Below, piece by piece: positions 8,863 to 18,070 of a DNA stretch of 64,000 nt. Below the pieces are notes generated by a model. It was given only the letters and a program-made list of their open reading frames with translations. It did not search any database and was not told the DNA's origin. Source of the stretch: Spectribacter acetivorans. GTDB taxonomy: Bacteria; Pseudomonadota; Gammaproteobacteria; Nevskiales; Salinisphaeraceae. The DNA lies in assembly GCF_031846305.1 (NCBI RefSeq), contig NZ_JAVRHY010000007.1, forward strand, positions 1-64,000. Reading direction: 5' to 3'. The position numbers and the translations under genes were made by a program. Numbering within the stretch: position 1 is the first letter of the stretch; every line of letters begins with the position of its first letter.

Positions 8863-9287
8863 CCCTGTCTCGTCGGGGACGCGTTGGCGTCGGCTTGCTG
8901 CTGACCGTTTCGCTGGCCCTGAATCTGATTACCGCCGGGGTGGTCGTCGGCCGCCTGGTTTCCGATGGGCCTCGGCATCACGGGCCGCATATGCTCCGCG
9001 GCGTGCCCGAATCGGCGCGGCCGGCGCTTCGGGATGCGTTCAAGGCCCATCGCGATGAAATGCGCGCGCATATCCGCGGCATCCGGGAGGCTCGCGCCCG
9101 TATTGCCGACCGCATCGCCAGCGATCCGCTCGACCAGGCCGCGCTCGAAGCCGCCTTTAACGAACTGGCCCGGCGCACCGACGCCATGCAGGCACTCACG
9201 CACCGAATCGTGATCGAGACGGCACAGAATCTGCCGCCGGACGTTCGCGAGGGCTGGCGCGCCGGATGGGGTGAGCGTGGTCGATAG
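8859..9287 (+). CDS. Periplasmic metal-sensor-like protein (CnrX/Metal_resist family)
   Basis: 142 residues with an N-terminal membrane anchor (GVGLLLTVSLALNLITAGVV) and a periplasmic all-helical domain: ARPALRDAFKAHRDEMRAHI and DQAALEAAFNELARRTDAMQ are the two long antiparallel helices of the CpxP/CnrX-like heavy-metal family (PF13801 type). HHGPHM just after the anchor could bind metal. In CnrX the metal-bound sensor releases the anti-sigma factor; here the preceding gene is a candidate anti-sigma protein whose stop overlaps this ATG. It ends 21 bp before the convergent DUF2845 gene. The inducing metal cannot be read from sequence. Confidence 0.75.
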   Translation: MTLSRRGRVGVGLLLTVSLALNLITAGVVVGRLVSDGPRHHGPHMLRGVPESARPALRDAFKAHRDEMRAHIRGIREARARIADRIASDPLDQAALEAAFNELARRTDAMQALTHRIVIETAQNLPPDVREGWRAGWGERGR

Positions 9288-9308
9288 CTGGCCAATGACG
9301 AGCGGTCG

Positions 9309-9872
9309 CTAGTCGAACCCCCGATTGTCGGTGTCGATTCGCACCACACGGCCGTTTTCCAGGATCACCTCGCGCAACAGCCGGCGGCTGCCGAAGTTGT
9401 AGATCCAGGTCTCGCGCCGGATCTGTTCGGCCACGCCGTAGCGGAACTGTCGGGAAGAACGCAGTATCACCCGGCTGTCTCGCTGTGCCGGCGAGCCACA
9501 GGCAGATAGCAGCCGGTACTTGGTCATGCCGGGGACGATCTCGGTGGGGCCGCAATCCGCATTCGCCCGATCGGCGTCGAAGCCATAGCCGTCGTTGTCG
9601 ATGCCGATCACGCGGCCGTTACGAAAACGCAGGACGTACAACAGGTTGCTGCGGCCGAAGTTATAGGTCCACTGGGTGACATCGGGCGCGACCACGCCGG
9701 CTGGCAGCGAGCCCGCGGCCCAATCATCGCGAAAATCCGGTTCGCCGCAGGCATCAAGAACCTCGATCTGAAGGTCACCACGGTCGACCAAACCGCCATC
9801 GCAGCGAAGGCCCGCGGCCTGGGCGGTGCCGGCGCCGGCTATCAATAACACCACGATGGCCAGGCGATGCAT
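9309..9872 (-). CDS. DUF2845 secreted protein with two repeats
   Basis: 187 residues beginning with a signal peptide (MHRLAIVVLLIAGAG, then TAQA). The mature part contains two copies of a ~75-residue module, each with Cys-Gly pairs and a beta hairpin: CGEPDFRDDW with TQWTYNFGRSNLLYVLRF, and CGSPAQRDSR with ETWIYNFGSRRLLREVIL. This matches DUF2845, a family of unknown function found next to secretion and envelope genes in gammaproteobacteria. It sits six bases upstream of gspB's stop side on the same strand order (gspA, gspB, then this gene), so it may be the last gene of that operon. No catalytic residues are apparent. Confidence 0.75.
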   Translation of the reverse strand: MHRLAIVVLLIAGAGTAQAAGLRCDGGLVDRGDLQIEVLDACGEPDFRDDWAAGSLPAGVVAPDVTQWTYNFGRSNLLYVLRFRNGRVIGIDNDGYGFDADRANADCGPTEIVPGMTKYRLLSACGSPAQRDSRVILRSSRQFRYGVAEQIRRETWIYNFGSRRLLREVILENGRVVRIDTDNRGFD

Positions 9873-9878
9873 CGGAAT

Positions 9879-10517
9879 CTACTGCGGCGCCGGCAGCCGG
9901 AACCGCAGGCCAGCGTGATTGAGGATGGCGCCGTCCTCGTCGATGGATTCGACCGCCGGGCCGGCCGCGGTACGCTCACCCTGGTGATAGCGGCGTCCGT
10001 TGATGAGCACGAAGCTGCGCCCCGGAATGCTGCTGTAGAGCAGGCCGTTCAGCTCAAGATCCGGCAACCGCTGCTGCTGCGCGGCCGGCAGGGCCCGGCG
10101 CGTGGGCACGGTGTCGTCATTCCGATCCGACGACGGTGCCGAGGGTTCGACCGGTGCGGGCGCCGGTTCCGGTGTGGTCCGCGCAACGGGTTCCGTCGGA
10201 GGCTCCGGTGGCGGCGTCAGCCGCTCGACCAAGTCGGCCGTCACCGCGAGAGCCGCCGGGGGCGCCGGCATGGCGGCCGTATCGTCGGCCGCCGATGACG
10301 ATGCGGAATCACGCGGATCCGCCGACCAGGCCCACCACATTGCCGCCATGCCACCCAGATTCACCGCCACCACGACCCCGATCAGCCAGAACACCCATAC
10401 CGGCAGACCGTTGCGACGCGTCGCGGTTCCATCGGCGGTCTCGGTACCCAGGTCCGGTACCTCGCCCAACCGCCGTTCCCGTTCCGCCTTGCGCAGCGCA
10501 TCCAGCAAATATGACAT
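9879..10517 (-). CDS. gspB: GspB, type II secretion assembly protein
   Basis: 212 residues. The N-terminus MSYLLDALRKAERERRLGEV is diagnostic for GspB/ExeB/PulB. One membrane helix (VFWLIGVVVAVNLGGMAAM) follows, then a long Pro/Ala/Glu-rich periplasmic spacer and a C-terminal T2SSB domain (LPDLELNGLLYSSIPGRSFV, then INGRRYHQGE). With the ATPase GspA it helps place the secretin in the outer membrane by acting on peptidoglycan. It starts one base after the gspA stop, as an ExeAB-type pair. Spacer length is variable in this family, so nothing is unusual. Confidence 0.92.
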   Translation of the reverse strand: MSYLLDALRKAERERRLGEVPDLGTETADGTATRRNGLPVWVFWLIGVVVAVNLGGMAAMWWAWSADPRDSASSSAADDTAAMPAPPAALAVTADLVERLTPPPEPPTEPVARTTPEPAPAPVEPSAPSSDRNDDTVPTRRALPAAQQQRLPDLELNGLLYSSIPGRSFVLINGRRYHQGERTAAGPAVESIDEDGAILNHAGLRFRLPAPQ

Positions 10518-10518
10518 C

Positions 10519-12246
10519 TCAATCCCTGCCTGTGGCCACGCCCAGGCCGGGCGTATTGGGCGCCGGCTCGAGATTGTTCAGCAGGATCATCGTGCGGGCG
10601 CCGACGATACCGTCGGGCGTCACCCCCTGGCGCAACTGGAATTCGCGCACCTGCGTTTCGAGTTCCTGATCGAAGATCGGCGACGGCCGGCCGGCGCGGT
10701 TGTCGGGGTTCACGCCATCCGCGATGGCCAGTCGCCGGCGCACCCATACCACGCCCGGCCCCACCGACCCGCGGGACACGCGTCGCGTCGGCGCCTCCAG
10801 GCGCCAGAGCAACGTGAATTCGCCGGTCCAGAAGCTCAGCAGCGTCTCCCGGGACCAGGTCTGCTGGCCGTCCGCGGTGACGATGCGAACCGTGTCGTCA
10901 TCCCCGACGCCGCTCAGAATGATGTCCCGAATCTGATCGCCATCACGCAGCGTCAGCAGCGCAGGCAGATTGAATTCGCGGAGTTCATCCAGCGTCGCCT
11001 GATCGCTCAGACAGCGCAGACCGTCGGCCGGAAACGCCTCGCAGGGCGGTGCCGAATCCTCGAAGATGCCCCACATGCGCCGCAACTGGGCCAGGTCCGC
11101 ACCCTGGTCGGGCAACGCATCGACTTCGGCCACATCGGGCGCCGGCGGTGGCGCCGGCGTTTCGCTGTCGGACGATGACTCGGGGACGACAATCGTCACG
11201 GGCGCATCTTCCGGCGGCGTGACCACTTGAGGCGTGACGATCTCGGCGCTGGCCGCCGTTTCGGCCGGCTCCTCGGCCGAGCCGGTTTCGGGGGCATCCG
11301 ACACGATATCGGTCGACTCCGTGGCGGCGGGACGATTAACGCCGAGGTAGATCCCCAGACACAGCGCGCCAATGACCAGCGCGGCCGCCCCGGCCACCCG
11401 GTACGCAGGTCGGACCTGCCAGATTCGGGACGGCTCGTCGGCAAGCGATTCACGAGCCGCGCGCTGGACCATGGCGGTGGTGACCTCGTCCCGCCCAAGG
11501 CTGTAGGCCCCCATCAGGGCCCGGTCGCAGACGGTATTGACCAGCCGCGGCACGCCCCCGGTCAACCGGTGTACGCGCCGGCAGGCCGTGGTGCCGAAAA
11601 GACCGGCATTGCCACCAGCCACCACCAGGCGGTGGCGGATATAGGCCCGGGTCTGGGCCGCATCCAGCGACGGCAGGTGGAACCGCGCGGTAATCCGCTG
11701 GGCCAGCTGACGCAGATCCGGCCGGCGCAGCAGCTCTTCCAGTTCCGGCTGGCCCACCAGGATGATGCGCAGGAGCTTGTGCTTGCTGGTTTCCAGGTTG
11801 GTCAGCAGGCGCAGTTGCTCGAGCACGTCCCGGTCGAGGTTCTGCGCCTCGTCCACGATCAGCACCGTGCGCCGGCCATCGGCGTGGGTAGCCAGCAGGT
11901 GCTCGTTGAGCGCGTCGACCAGTGCCTTCAGCGTTGTACCCGCGCGCTTCGGGCGCTTGGCGCCCAGCTCGTCACAGATCTGCGCAACGAACTCGTTAAC
12001 CGTCAGTTGCGGGTTCAGACACAGGGCGACATCGAGATTGTCATGTTCCTGTTGCAACAATGCGCGGATCAGCGTGGTCTTACCCGTGCCCACTTCGCCG
12101 GTAAGCTGTACGAAGCCGCCGCTTTCCCCGGTGCCGTAAAGCAGGTGGCCCAACGCTTCCCGGTGGTGTTCGCTGAGAAACAGGAAGGTCGGATCCGGCG
12201 TCACCGCGAAGGGAAAATCCTTCAGCTGAAAGTAATGCAGATACAT
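10519..12246 (-). CDS. gspA: GspA/ExeA ATPase with peptidoglycan-binding domain
   Basis: 575 residues. The N-terminal AAA+ domain starts MYLHYFQLKDFPFAVTPDP and has Walker A LTGEVGTGKTTL, Walker B LIVDEAQNLD and sensor-like ILVGQPEL. A membrane helix follows near residue 285 (AGAAALVIGALCLGIYLGV), then a Pro/Glu/Thr-rich periplasmic linker and a C-terminal peptidoglycan-binding domain (FDQELETQVREFQLRQGVTP, DGIVGARTMILLN). This is the full ExeA architecture. The protein works with GspB to open the cell wall for the GspD secretin. It is divergent from gspC across a 131-bp spacer that must hold both promoters. Confidence 0.93.
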   Translation of the reverse strand: MYLHYFQLKDFPFAVTPDPTFLFLSEHHREALGHLLYGTGESGGFVQLTGEVGTGKTTLIRALLQQEHDNLDVALCLNPQLTVNEFVAQICDELGAKRPKRAGTTLKALVDALNEHLLATHADGRRTVLIVDEAQNLDRDVLEQLRLLTNLETSKHKLLRIILVGQPELEELLRRPDLRQLAQRITARFHLPSLDAAQTRAYIRHRLVVAGGNAGLFGTTACRRVHRLTGGVPRLVNTVCDRALMGAYSLGRDEVTTAMVQRAARESLADEPSRIWQVRPAYRVAGAAALVIGALCLGIYLGVNRPAATESTDIVSDAPETGSAEEPAETAASAEIVTPQVVTPPEDAPVTIVVPESSSDSETPAPPPAPDVAEVDALPDQGADLAQLRRMWGIFEDSAPPCEAFPADGLRCLSDQATLDELREFNLPALLTLRDGDQIRDIILSGVGDDDTVRIVTADGQQTWSRETLLSFWTGEFTLLWRLEAPTRRVSRGSVGPGVVWVRRRLAIADGVNPDNRAGRPSPIFDQELETQVREFQLRQGVTPDGIVGARTMILLNNLEPAPNTPGLGVATGRD

Positions 12247-12377
12247 GCCGGAGACGTATTAAATGGTAGGGGCGATATCACGCAACATGATACGGCATGG
12301 CGGAGAGCAGCCGGCACCCGCTCGGAACAGGCCGACGACTACGTTATGATCCGCGCGGTTCCAGCCCGGCGCAATTG

Positions 12378-13229
12378 ATGTCTGACACCCTGATCCAAAT
12401 GGTCAAGGGCCGCTACGGCCAAGTCATGTGGTTGATGCGGCTGGTCCTTGCCGTGCTCATCGGTCTTGCCGCTGCGGAGTTCTTCTGGTCGGCCTGGCCG
12501 GGGCCGGACTTTACCGAACCGCGCGCGCTCAGTCGGGATTCCGGCGAAACGGCGGAGACCACATCGGTCGACGTGGGTCAGATTGCGTCCTACGAACTAT
12601 TTGGCGTAAAGCCGCACGACGATAGCGTCGACCCCTCGGTTATCGACGCCCCGGAAACTCGCCTGAACTTGACGCTGACGGGCATCGTTTCCAGTGATCG
12701 AAACGGCCGATCCCGGGCGCTGATACGCTCGGACCGGGGTGATCAGAAGCCTTACTCGGTGGGTGACACCATCGCCAACGGCGTCAAACTCCACGACATC
12801 TACTACAACCGGGTGATCCTCGATCGTGGCGGCCGTTATGAGACGCTGACCCTCGAACAGGAGAAGGCCGAGGGTGTGGAACGTGTCGCCGCATCCGAAG
12901 ATGTGAACGACGAGATTGCGGACTCACTGGCCGACGTGCGAAATGAGCTCCTCGAAAATCCATCCAAAATGTCCGACTATGTGCGCTTCCGGCCGCACAA
13001 GGTGGGCGGGGATTTGAAGGGATACCGAATCTACCCGGGCAGTAATCGCAGACTATTCCAGCAGGTCGGCCTCCGGCCTGGCGAGCTGGTGACGGCGGTC
13101 AACGGTACGCCGCTGACCGAAACACGAGCCGCAATGAACGTGCTCGGCAGTCTGGCCGAAGCCGATAGTTTGACCGTCACGCTTGAACGCGGTGGCGAAC
13201 AGCGCACAGTGAGTGTCAGCTTTCAATGA
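12378..13229 (+). CDS. gspC: GspC, inner-membrane linker of the type II secretion system
   Basis: 283 residues with a short cytoplasmic N-terminus, one membrane helix (MRLVLAVLIGLAAAEFFW), a homology-region domain (about residues 70-160, with LNLTLTGIVSSDRNGRSRAL and SVGDTIANGVKLHDIYYNRV) that touches the N0 domain of GspD, and a C-terminal PDZ-like domain (GLRPGELVTAVNGTPL). GspC couples the inner-membrane platform to the secretin and helps choose substrates. ATG 12378 is used; the ribosome site is weak and a start at the internal ATG of MVKGRY is possible. Stop and gspD start overlap by ATGA. Confidence 0.9.
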   Translation: MSDTLIQMVKGRYGQVMWLMRLVLAVLIGLAAAEFFWSAWPGPDFTEPRALSRDSGETAETTSVDVGQIASYELFGVKPHDDSVDPSVIDAPETRLNLTLTGIVSSDRNGRSRALIRSDRGDQKPYSVGDTIANGVKLHDIYYNRVILDRGGRYETLTLEQEKAEGVERVAASEDVNDEIADSLADVRNELLENPSKMSDYVRFRPHKVGGDLKGYRIYPGSNRRLFQQVGLRPGELVTAVNGTPLTETRAAMNVLGSLAEADSLTVTLERGGEQRTVSVSFQ

Positions 13230-15250
13230 AACACACCGTACCCAGCACTTTTCTCACGCTCCTGCTGACACTCGGCATCAGCGTCAGCGTCGTCGCCCAG
13301 CAGACGCCAGAGGGGATCGAAGCCGTCAACGGCGAATCCTTTACGCTTAATTTCAAGGAAGCCGACATCACCGCGCTGGTGGCAACGGTCAGTGAGGTCA
13401 CCGGGCGCAATTTCGTGGTGGATCCCAGGGTCAAGGGGCAGATCACGGTGCTGTCGGCCGAGCCGATGACGCCCGGCGAGCTTTACGAAACGTTTCTCTC
13501 GGTGCTTGAAGTGCACGGGTTCTCTGCCATCCCGGCCGGCGAGGTGACCAAGATCGTGCCCCAGGTCAACGCCAAGCAGGATGGTGGCTTCGGCGGTGAT
13601 ACGGCCACTCGGGAGGACATCATCACCCGGGTGATTCAGGTAGACAACGTGCCGGCCGACCAACTGGTGCCCATCCTGCGGCCGCTGGTGCCGCAGTACG
13701 GACATCTGGCCGCTTACCCCGCGTCCAATATCCTGATCATTTCCGACCGCCAGACCAACGCTGATCGTCTGGTTCGCCTGGTCGGCCAAATCGACCGCGA
13801 GGGCAACCGGGACATCGAGCGGGTGCAGCTGGAAAACGCGACCGCCACCGAAGTAGTGCAGGTCATCACGCAGCTCAAGGGAGAAGCCAGCAAAGAGGCA
13901 CCCAGCGCCGAAGACTTCAGCGTGGTAGCCGATGAACGCACTAACAGCGTGATCATCGCCGGCGACCCGTCCAGCCGGCTGCGGGTACGAGCAATCATTG
14001 CCGACCTTGATACGCCGGTGGATCAGGACGGCGGCACCCAGGTGATCTATCTGGATTACGCGGATGCCGAAACCCTGGCCCCGATCCTCCAGACATTCGC
14101 CGAAAACCAGTCACAGCAAGGCAATCGCAGCGGCAACAGTAACAACGCCAGCCAGTCGGCCAGCATCAATGTCATCGCCGAGCCCGGCGCCAACGCCATC
14201 GTGGTCAACGCCCCCGCCGACGCGATGCGGGAAATCCGCACGGTGATCGATCAGCTCGACATCCGCCGCGGCCAGGTGCTGGTGGAGGCAATCATCGCCG
14301 AAGTCAGCATAGATCGCTCGCGCCAGCTCGGCGTCGATACCGCCGTATTCGACGACAACACCGCAGTCGCCGGCAGCATTCTGGATAACAGCACGCTGGA
14401 AGCCATTCCGGCTCTGGCGGGCAACGGCACGCCGCTGGGCCTGATCCAGCAGGGGCTGAATTTCGGCATCGGCGACCTGAACTCGGACGGCACCAGCTTC
14501 GCCGTGTTGCTCAAGGCCCTGTCGGGCGACTCCAATACCAACGTACTGTCCACCCCGTCGCTGCTGACGCGCGACAACGAGGAGGCCGAAATCCAGGTCG
14601 GCCAGGAAGTCCCGTTCATTACTGGTAACTTCACCAATACCGGCACAGGCGGAGGCGGCACAGGCGGTAACCTCAACCCGTTCCAGACAGTGGAACGCCG
14701 CGACGTGGGTCTGACGCTGACGCTGACGCCGCAGATCAACGCGGGCAATACGATCCAGTTGACCCTGGCCCAGGAGATTTCCAGCATCGCCCAGGGCACG
14801 TCGGGCGCGGTGGACCTGATCACCAATCAGCGCACGCTCAACACCTCGGTCGAGGTGGAGAACGGCCAGATTCTGGTGCTGGGCGGCTTGATCGACGACA
14901 ACCTGACCGAATCCGAGCAGAAAGTTCCGATCCTCGGGGACATCCCGCTGCTCGGGGCGCTGTTCCGCTCGCGCGAGGTGGAACGCAGCAAGCGCAACCT
15001 GCTGAATTTCATCCGCCCGACGATCCTGCGCGGGGACGGCGCGGCCGGCTACTACACGCGCAAGAAGTACAACTACATGCGCAACCTCCAACAGGAACAG
15101 CAAAAGACCGGTATTCCGCTGATGCCGGACGATGCGAGGCCGGAATTGCCACCGATCGAGCGCTACGAGGATATCCCGGTATTCCCGGGCGACGGTGGCG
15201 CCGAGGACGCGGAAAGCAGCGTGCCCCAGACAGACAACGATATCCGCTAG
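13226..15250 (+). CDS. gspD: GspD, type II secretion secretin
   Basis: 674 residues with signal peptide (MKHTVPSTFLTLLLTLGI...VVAQQ). The N0 domain (FTLNFKEADITALVATVSEV), three N1-N3 ring domains and the C-terminal secretin barrel are present, with the family signatures VPILGDIPLLGALFRS and PFITGNFTNTGTGG. A Ser/Asn/Gln-rich insert (QGNRSGNSNNASQS) lies in the N3 domain, as in other gammaproteobacterial GspD. It forms the multimeric outer-membrane channel. The C-terminal tail after the barrel is acidic and Pro-rich and may hold the S-domain for a pilotin; no pilotin gene was seen nearby. Confidence 0.96.
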   Translation: MKHTVPSTFLTLLLTLGISVSVVAQQTPEGIEAVNGESFTLNFKEADITALVATVSEVTGRNFVVDPRVKGQITVLSAEPMTPGELYETFLSVLEVHGFSAIPAGEVTKIVPQVNAKQDGGFGGDTATREDIITRVIQVDNVPADQLVPILRPLVPQYGHLAAYPASNILIISDRQTNADRLVRLVGQIDREGNRDIERVQLENATATEVVQVITQLKGEASKEAPSAEDFSVVADERTNSVIIAGDPSSRLRVRAIIADLDTPVDQDGGTQVIYLDYADAETLAPILQTFAENQSQQGNRSGNSNNASQSASINVIAEPGANAIVVNAPADAMREIRTVIDQLDIRRGQVLVEAIIAEVSIDRSRQLGVDTAVFDDNTAVAGSILDNSTLEAIPALAGNGTPLGLIQQGLNFGIGDLNSDGTSFAVLLKALSGDSNTNVLSTPSLLTRDNEEAEIQVGQEVPFITGNFTNTGTGGGGTGGNLNPFQTVERRDVGLTLTLTPQINAGNTIQLTLAQEISSIAQGTSGAVDLITNQRTLNTSVEVENGQILVLGGLIDDNLTESEQKVPILGDIPLLGALFRSREVERSKRNLLNFIRPTILRGDGAAGYYTRKKYNYMRNLQQEQQKTGIPLMPDDARPELPPIERYEDIPVFPGDGGAEDAESSVPQTDNDIR

Positions 15251-15253
15251 ACC

Positions 15254-16735
15254 ATGAGCGAACCCGTGCCCCACCTGCCGTTTGCCTTCGCCAAGCGCTA
15301 CGGCCTGATGTTCGGCCGCGATACCGAGGAGGGTCTGGAACTCAACTGCATCAACGATGCCGACCCGGTCGCCATCGCCGAAGCCCGGCGCGTCGCCGGC
15401 CGGCCGCTGCATCTGCTACCGGTGGCGCGGGATCAGTTCGATTCCCTGCTGCAGGCCAGCTACGAGGGCAACGCCAACGAGTCCATGCAGATCGTCGAGG
15501 GGCTGGAAGACGATGAAATGGACCTGTCCACGGCGGCCAAGGCGTTGTCCGAACCGCAGGACCTGCTGGAATCGGCCGACGACGCGCCGATCATCCGGCT
15601 GATCAACGCCCTGCTGACCGAGGCGATCAAGGAAAACGCCTCGGATATCCACATCGAGCCATTCGAATCACGCCTGACTGTCCGGTTCCGCGTGGACGGG
15701 GTGCTGCGCGAGGTGCTGCATCCGCCGCGTCAGCTGGCCCCGGTACTGATTTCGCGCGTTAAGGTGATGGCGCGGCTGGATATCGCCGAAAAGCGCCTAC
15801 CCCAAGACGGCCGCATTTCCGTGCGCATCGCCGGCCGGCCGGTGGACATTCGCGTATCCACCATTCCTTCCGGCAACGGCGAGCGCGTAGTGATGCGCCT
15901 GCTCGACAAGCAGGCCGGGCGGCTGGACCTGCCACAGCTCGGCATGCCCGAGGATACCCTGGCGGACATGGATGCTCTGGTGCATAAGCCCCACGGCATC
16001 ATTCTGGTCACCGGCCCGACCGGCTCGGGCAAGACCACGACCCTGTACGCGTCGATCACGCGGATCAACGACCGCACACGGAACATCATGACGGTCGAGG
16101 ATCCGATCGAGTACTACCTCGACGGCATCGGCCAGACCCAGGTCAATACCAAGGTGGAGATGAGCTTCGCCCGCGGCCTGCGCGCCATCCTGAGACAGGA
16201 CCCGGACGTGGTGATGATCGGCGAGATCCGCGACCTGGAAACCGCCGAGATCGCGGTGCAGTCTTCACTAACCGGCCATCTGGTGCTGTCGACCCTGCAT
16301 ACCAACACCGCGGTTGGCGCCATTGCCCGTCTGCGCGACATGGGGGTTGAGCCCTTCCTGCTGGCCTCCAGCGTGATCGGGATCATGGCTCAGCGCCTGG
16401 TCCGGGTGCTCTGCCCGGACTGCCGGGTGCCGTATACCCCCGACCATGCCGAGTGCAATCTGCTGGGCGTGGATCCGGCGGACCCGCCGCAGATCTACCA
16501 TCCCGGCGGCTGCGATCATTGCAACAACAGCGGCTTTCGCGGACGTACCGGCATCTACGAGCTGGTCATGGTCGGCAACGAGATGCGCACCCTGATCCAC
16601 GACGAAGCCGCCGAGCATGTACTGGAGAAGGAAGCCCGCAAGCACACCGACAGCATGCGTGCCGACGGCCGGCGTAACGTGCTCAAGGGCGTCACCACCC
16701 TCGAAGAAGTCCTCCGGGTGACCCGTGAAGAATAG
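15254..16735 (+). CDS. gspE: GspE, type II secretion ATPase
   Basis: 493 residues. The N1E/N2E domains bind GspL, and the C-terminal RecA-like ATPase has Walker A TGPTGSGKTTTLY, an Asp box (IMTVEDPIEYYLDGIGQTQV), Walker B QDPDVVMIGEIRD, His box LVLSTLHTN and a tetracysteine zinc module (CPDC about 55 residues before the ATP domain end, later CDHC). It powers pseudopilus growth at the inner membrane. Three bases separate it from gspD. All catalytic motifs are intact. Confidence 0.97.
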   Translation: MSEPVPHLPFAFAKRYGLMFGRDTEEGLELNCINDADPVAIAEARRVAGRPLHLLPVARDQFDSLLQASYEGNANESMQIVEGLEDDEMDLSTAAKALSEPQDLLESADDAPIIRLINALLTEAIKENASDIHIEPFESRLTVRFRVDGVLREVLHPPRQLAPVLISRVKVMARLDIAEKRLPQDGRISVRIAGRPVDIRVSTIPSGNGERVVMRLLDKQAGRLDLPQLGMPEDTLADMDALVHKPHGIILVTGPTGSGKTTTLYASITRINDRTRNIMTVEDPIEYYLDGIGQTQVNTKVEMSFARGLRAILRQDPDVVMIGEIRDLETAEIAVQSSLTGHLVLSTLHTNTAVGAIARLRDMGVEPFLLASSVIGIMAQRLVRVLCPDCRVPYTPDHAECNLLGVDPADPPQIYHPGGCDHCNNSGFRGRTGIYELVMVGNEMRTLIHDEAAEHVLEKEARKHTDSMRADGRRNVLKGVTTLEEVLRVTREE

Positions 16736-16777
16736 CCGCGCGATGCCCCGGCATCCCGGCCCGCGGACGACCTGACC

Positions 16778-17989
16778 ATGGCAGCCTTCGAATACACGGC
16801 CCTGGACGCACGCGGCCGGGAGAAACGCGGGGTGCTGGAAGGCGATGCCCCGCGGGCGATTCGCGCCCAGCTCCGACAACAGGGCATGACGCCGCTGGAC
16901 GTGCGTGAGGTTGCCGACCGCGCAGGCAAGCGCCGGCTGTTCCAGTTCGAACGCGGCATGCGGGTTACCGAACTGTCGCTGTTCACCCGGCAATTGGCCA
17001 CCCTCGCCCATGCCGGCATGCCGATGGAGGAAGCGCTCAAGGCGGTGGCCGAGCAGACCGACAACGCCCGGTCGCAGCGCATCATCATCGGGGTGCGCTC
17101 CCAGGTGGTGGAGGGGCAGACCCTGGCGGCCGCGCTGGAGAAATTTCCCGGCAGTTTCGACGAGCTGTTCCGGGCCACCGTGGCCGCGGGCGAGCAGTCC
17201 GGCCGTCTGGACGAAGTGCTGGAGGGTCTGGCCGACTACGTGGAAGACCAGCAGGCCATGCGCCAGAAGATCATGGGCGCCCTGCTCTACCCGGCGTTCC
17301 TCAGCGTGGTGGCCATCGGCATCGTGATCGCCCTGCTGGCTACCGTGGTACCCGATCTCGTGCAGGTGTTCGAAAGTATCGACGCCGATCTGCCCGCGCT
17401 CACGCAGATTCTCATCGCGATGAGTGACTTCGTTCGCGCCTGGGGCTGGCTCATGGGGCTTGGCGCGGGTGCCCTGGCAGTCGCGTTCCTCTGGGCGATG
17501 CGCCGACACGGCTTCAAGCGACGATTCCATGCCCAGGTGCTGCGGCTGCCCCTGATCGGCCGCTTCGCCCGTGGCGTCAACACCGCGCGGTTCACCCGCA
17601 CCCTGTCGATTCTCACCCGCAGCGGCGTGACGGCACTGGATGCCATGACCATCGGCGCCGAAGTGGTCAGCAACATTCCCATGCGCGAGGCCATCAACCG
17701 CGCCGCGCGCAAGATTCGCGAGGGCGAGGCCATTCACCGGGCCCTGGGGGCGGAGCGATTCTTTCCGCCCATCACCCTGCACATGATCGCCAATGGCGAG
17801 CTATCGGGCGAACTCGAGACCATGCTCGCCCGGGCAGCCGATCATCAGGAGCGCGAGGTGGAAACGCTGCGCCAGGGTGTCATGGGCATTCTGGGGCCGA
17901 TGGTGATCCTGCTCATGGGCGGACTGGTGCTGATGATCGTGCTGGCGATCCTGCTACCGGTATTCGACCTCAACCAGCTGGTGCAATAG
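16778..17989 (+). CDS. gspF: GspF, inner-membrane platform protein
   Basis: 403 residues; the two GspF domains (LSLFTRQLATLAHAGMPMEE and TRTLSILTRSGVTALDAMTI) each precede membrane segments, giving three or four helices including SVVAIGIVIALLATVVP and GPMVILLMGGLVLMIVLAIL. It is the polytopic core that GspE rotates or pushes during pseudopilus assembly. N-terminus AAFEYTALDARGREKRGVLE is standard. It is 42 bp after gspE and 81 bp before gspG, the largest gaps in the operon. Confidence 0.96.
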   Translation: MAAFEYTALDARGREKRGVLEGDAPRAIRAQLRQQGMTPLDVREVADRAGKRRLFQFERGMRVTELSLFTRQLATLAHAGMPMEEALKAVAEQTDNARSQRIIIGVRSQVVEGQTLAAALEKFPGSFDELFRATVAAGEQSGRLDEVLEGLADYVEDQQAMRQKIMGALLYPAFLSVVAIGIVIALLATVVPDLVQVFESIDADLPALTQILIAMSDFVRAWGWLMGLGAGALAVAFLWAMRRHGFKRRFHAQVLRLPLIGRFARGVNTARFTRTLSILTRSGVTALDAMTIGAEVVSNIPMREAINRAARKIREGEAIHRALGAERFFPPITLHMIANGELSGELETMLARAADHQEREVETLRQGVMGILGPMVILLMGGLVLMIVLAILLPVFDLNQLVQ

Positions 17990-18070
17990 ACCGGAACACG
18001 CCCGCGCGGGCATGGTCCGTAGGGATGAATCAAGGCAAAACGCGCCGGCCTCCGGCGCCATTCGGAGTCA

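Noticed and set aside
12251..12275. GTAGGGGCGATATCACGC upstream of gspA as another REP element
   Set aside because: It has the GTAGGG start but the palindrome does not pair well and lacks the central ATTCAT.
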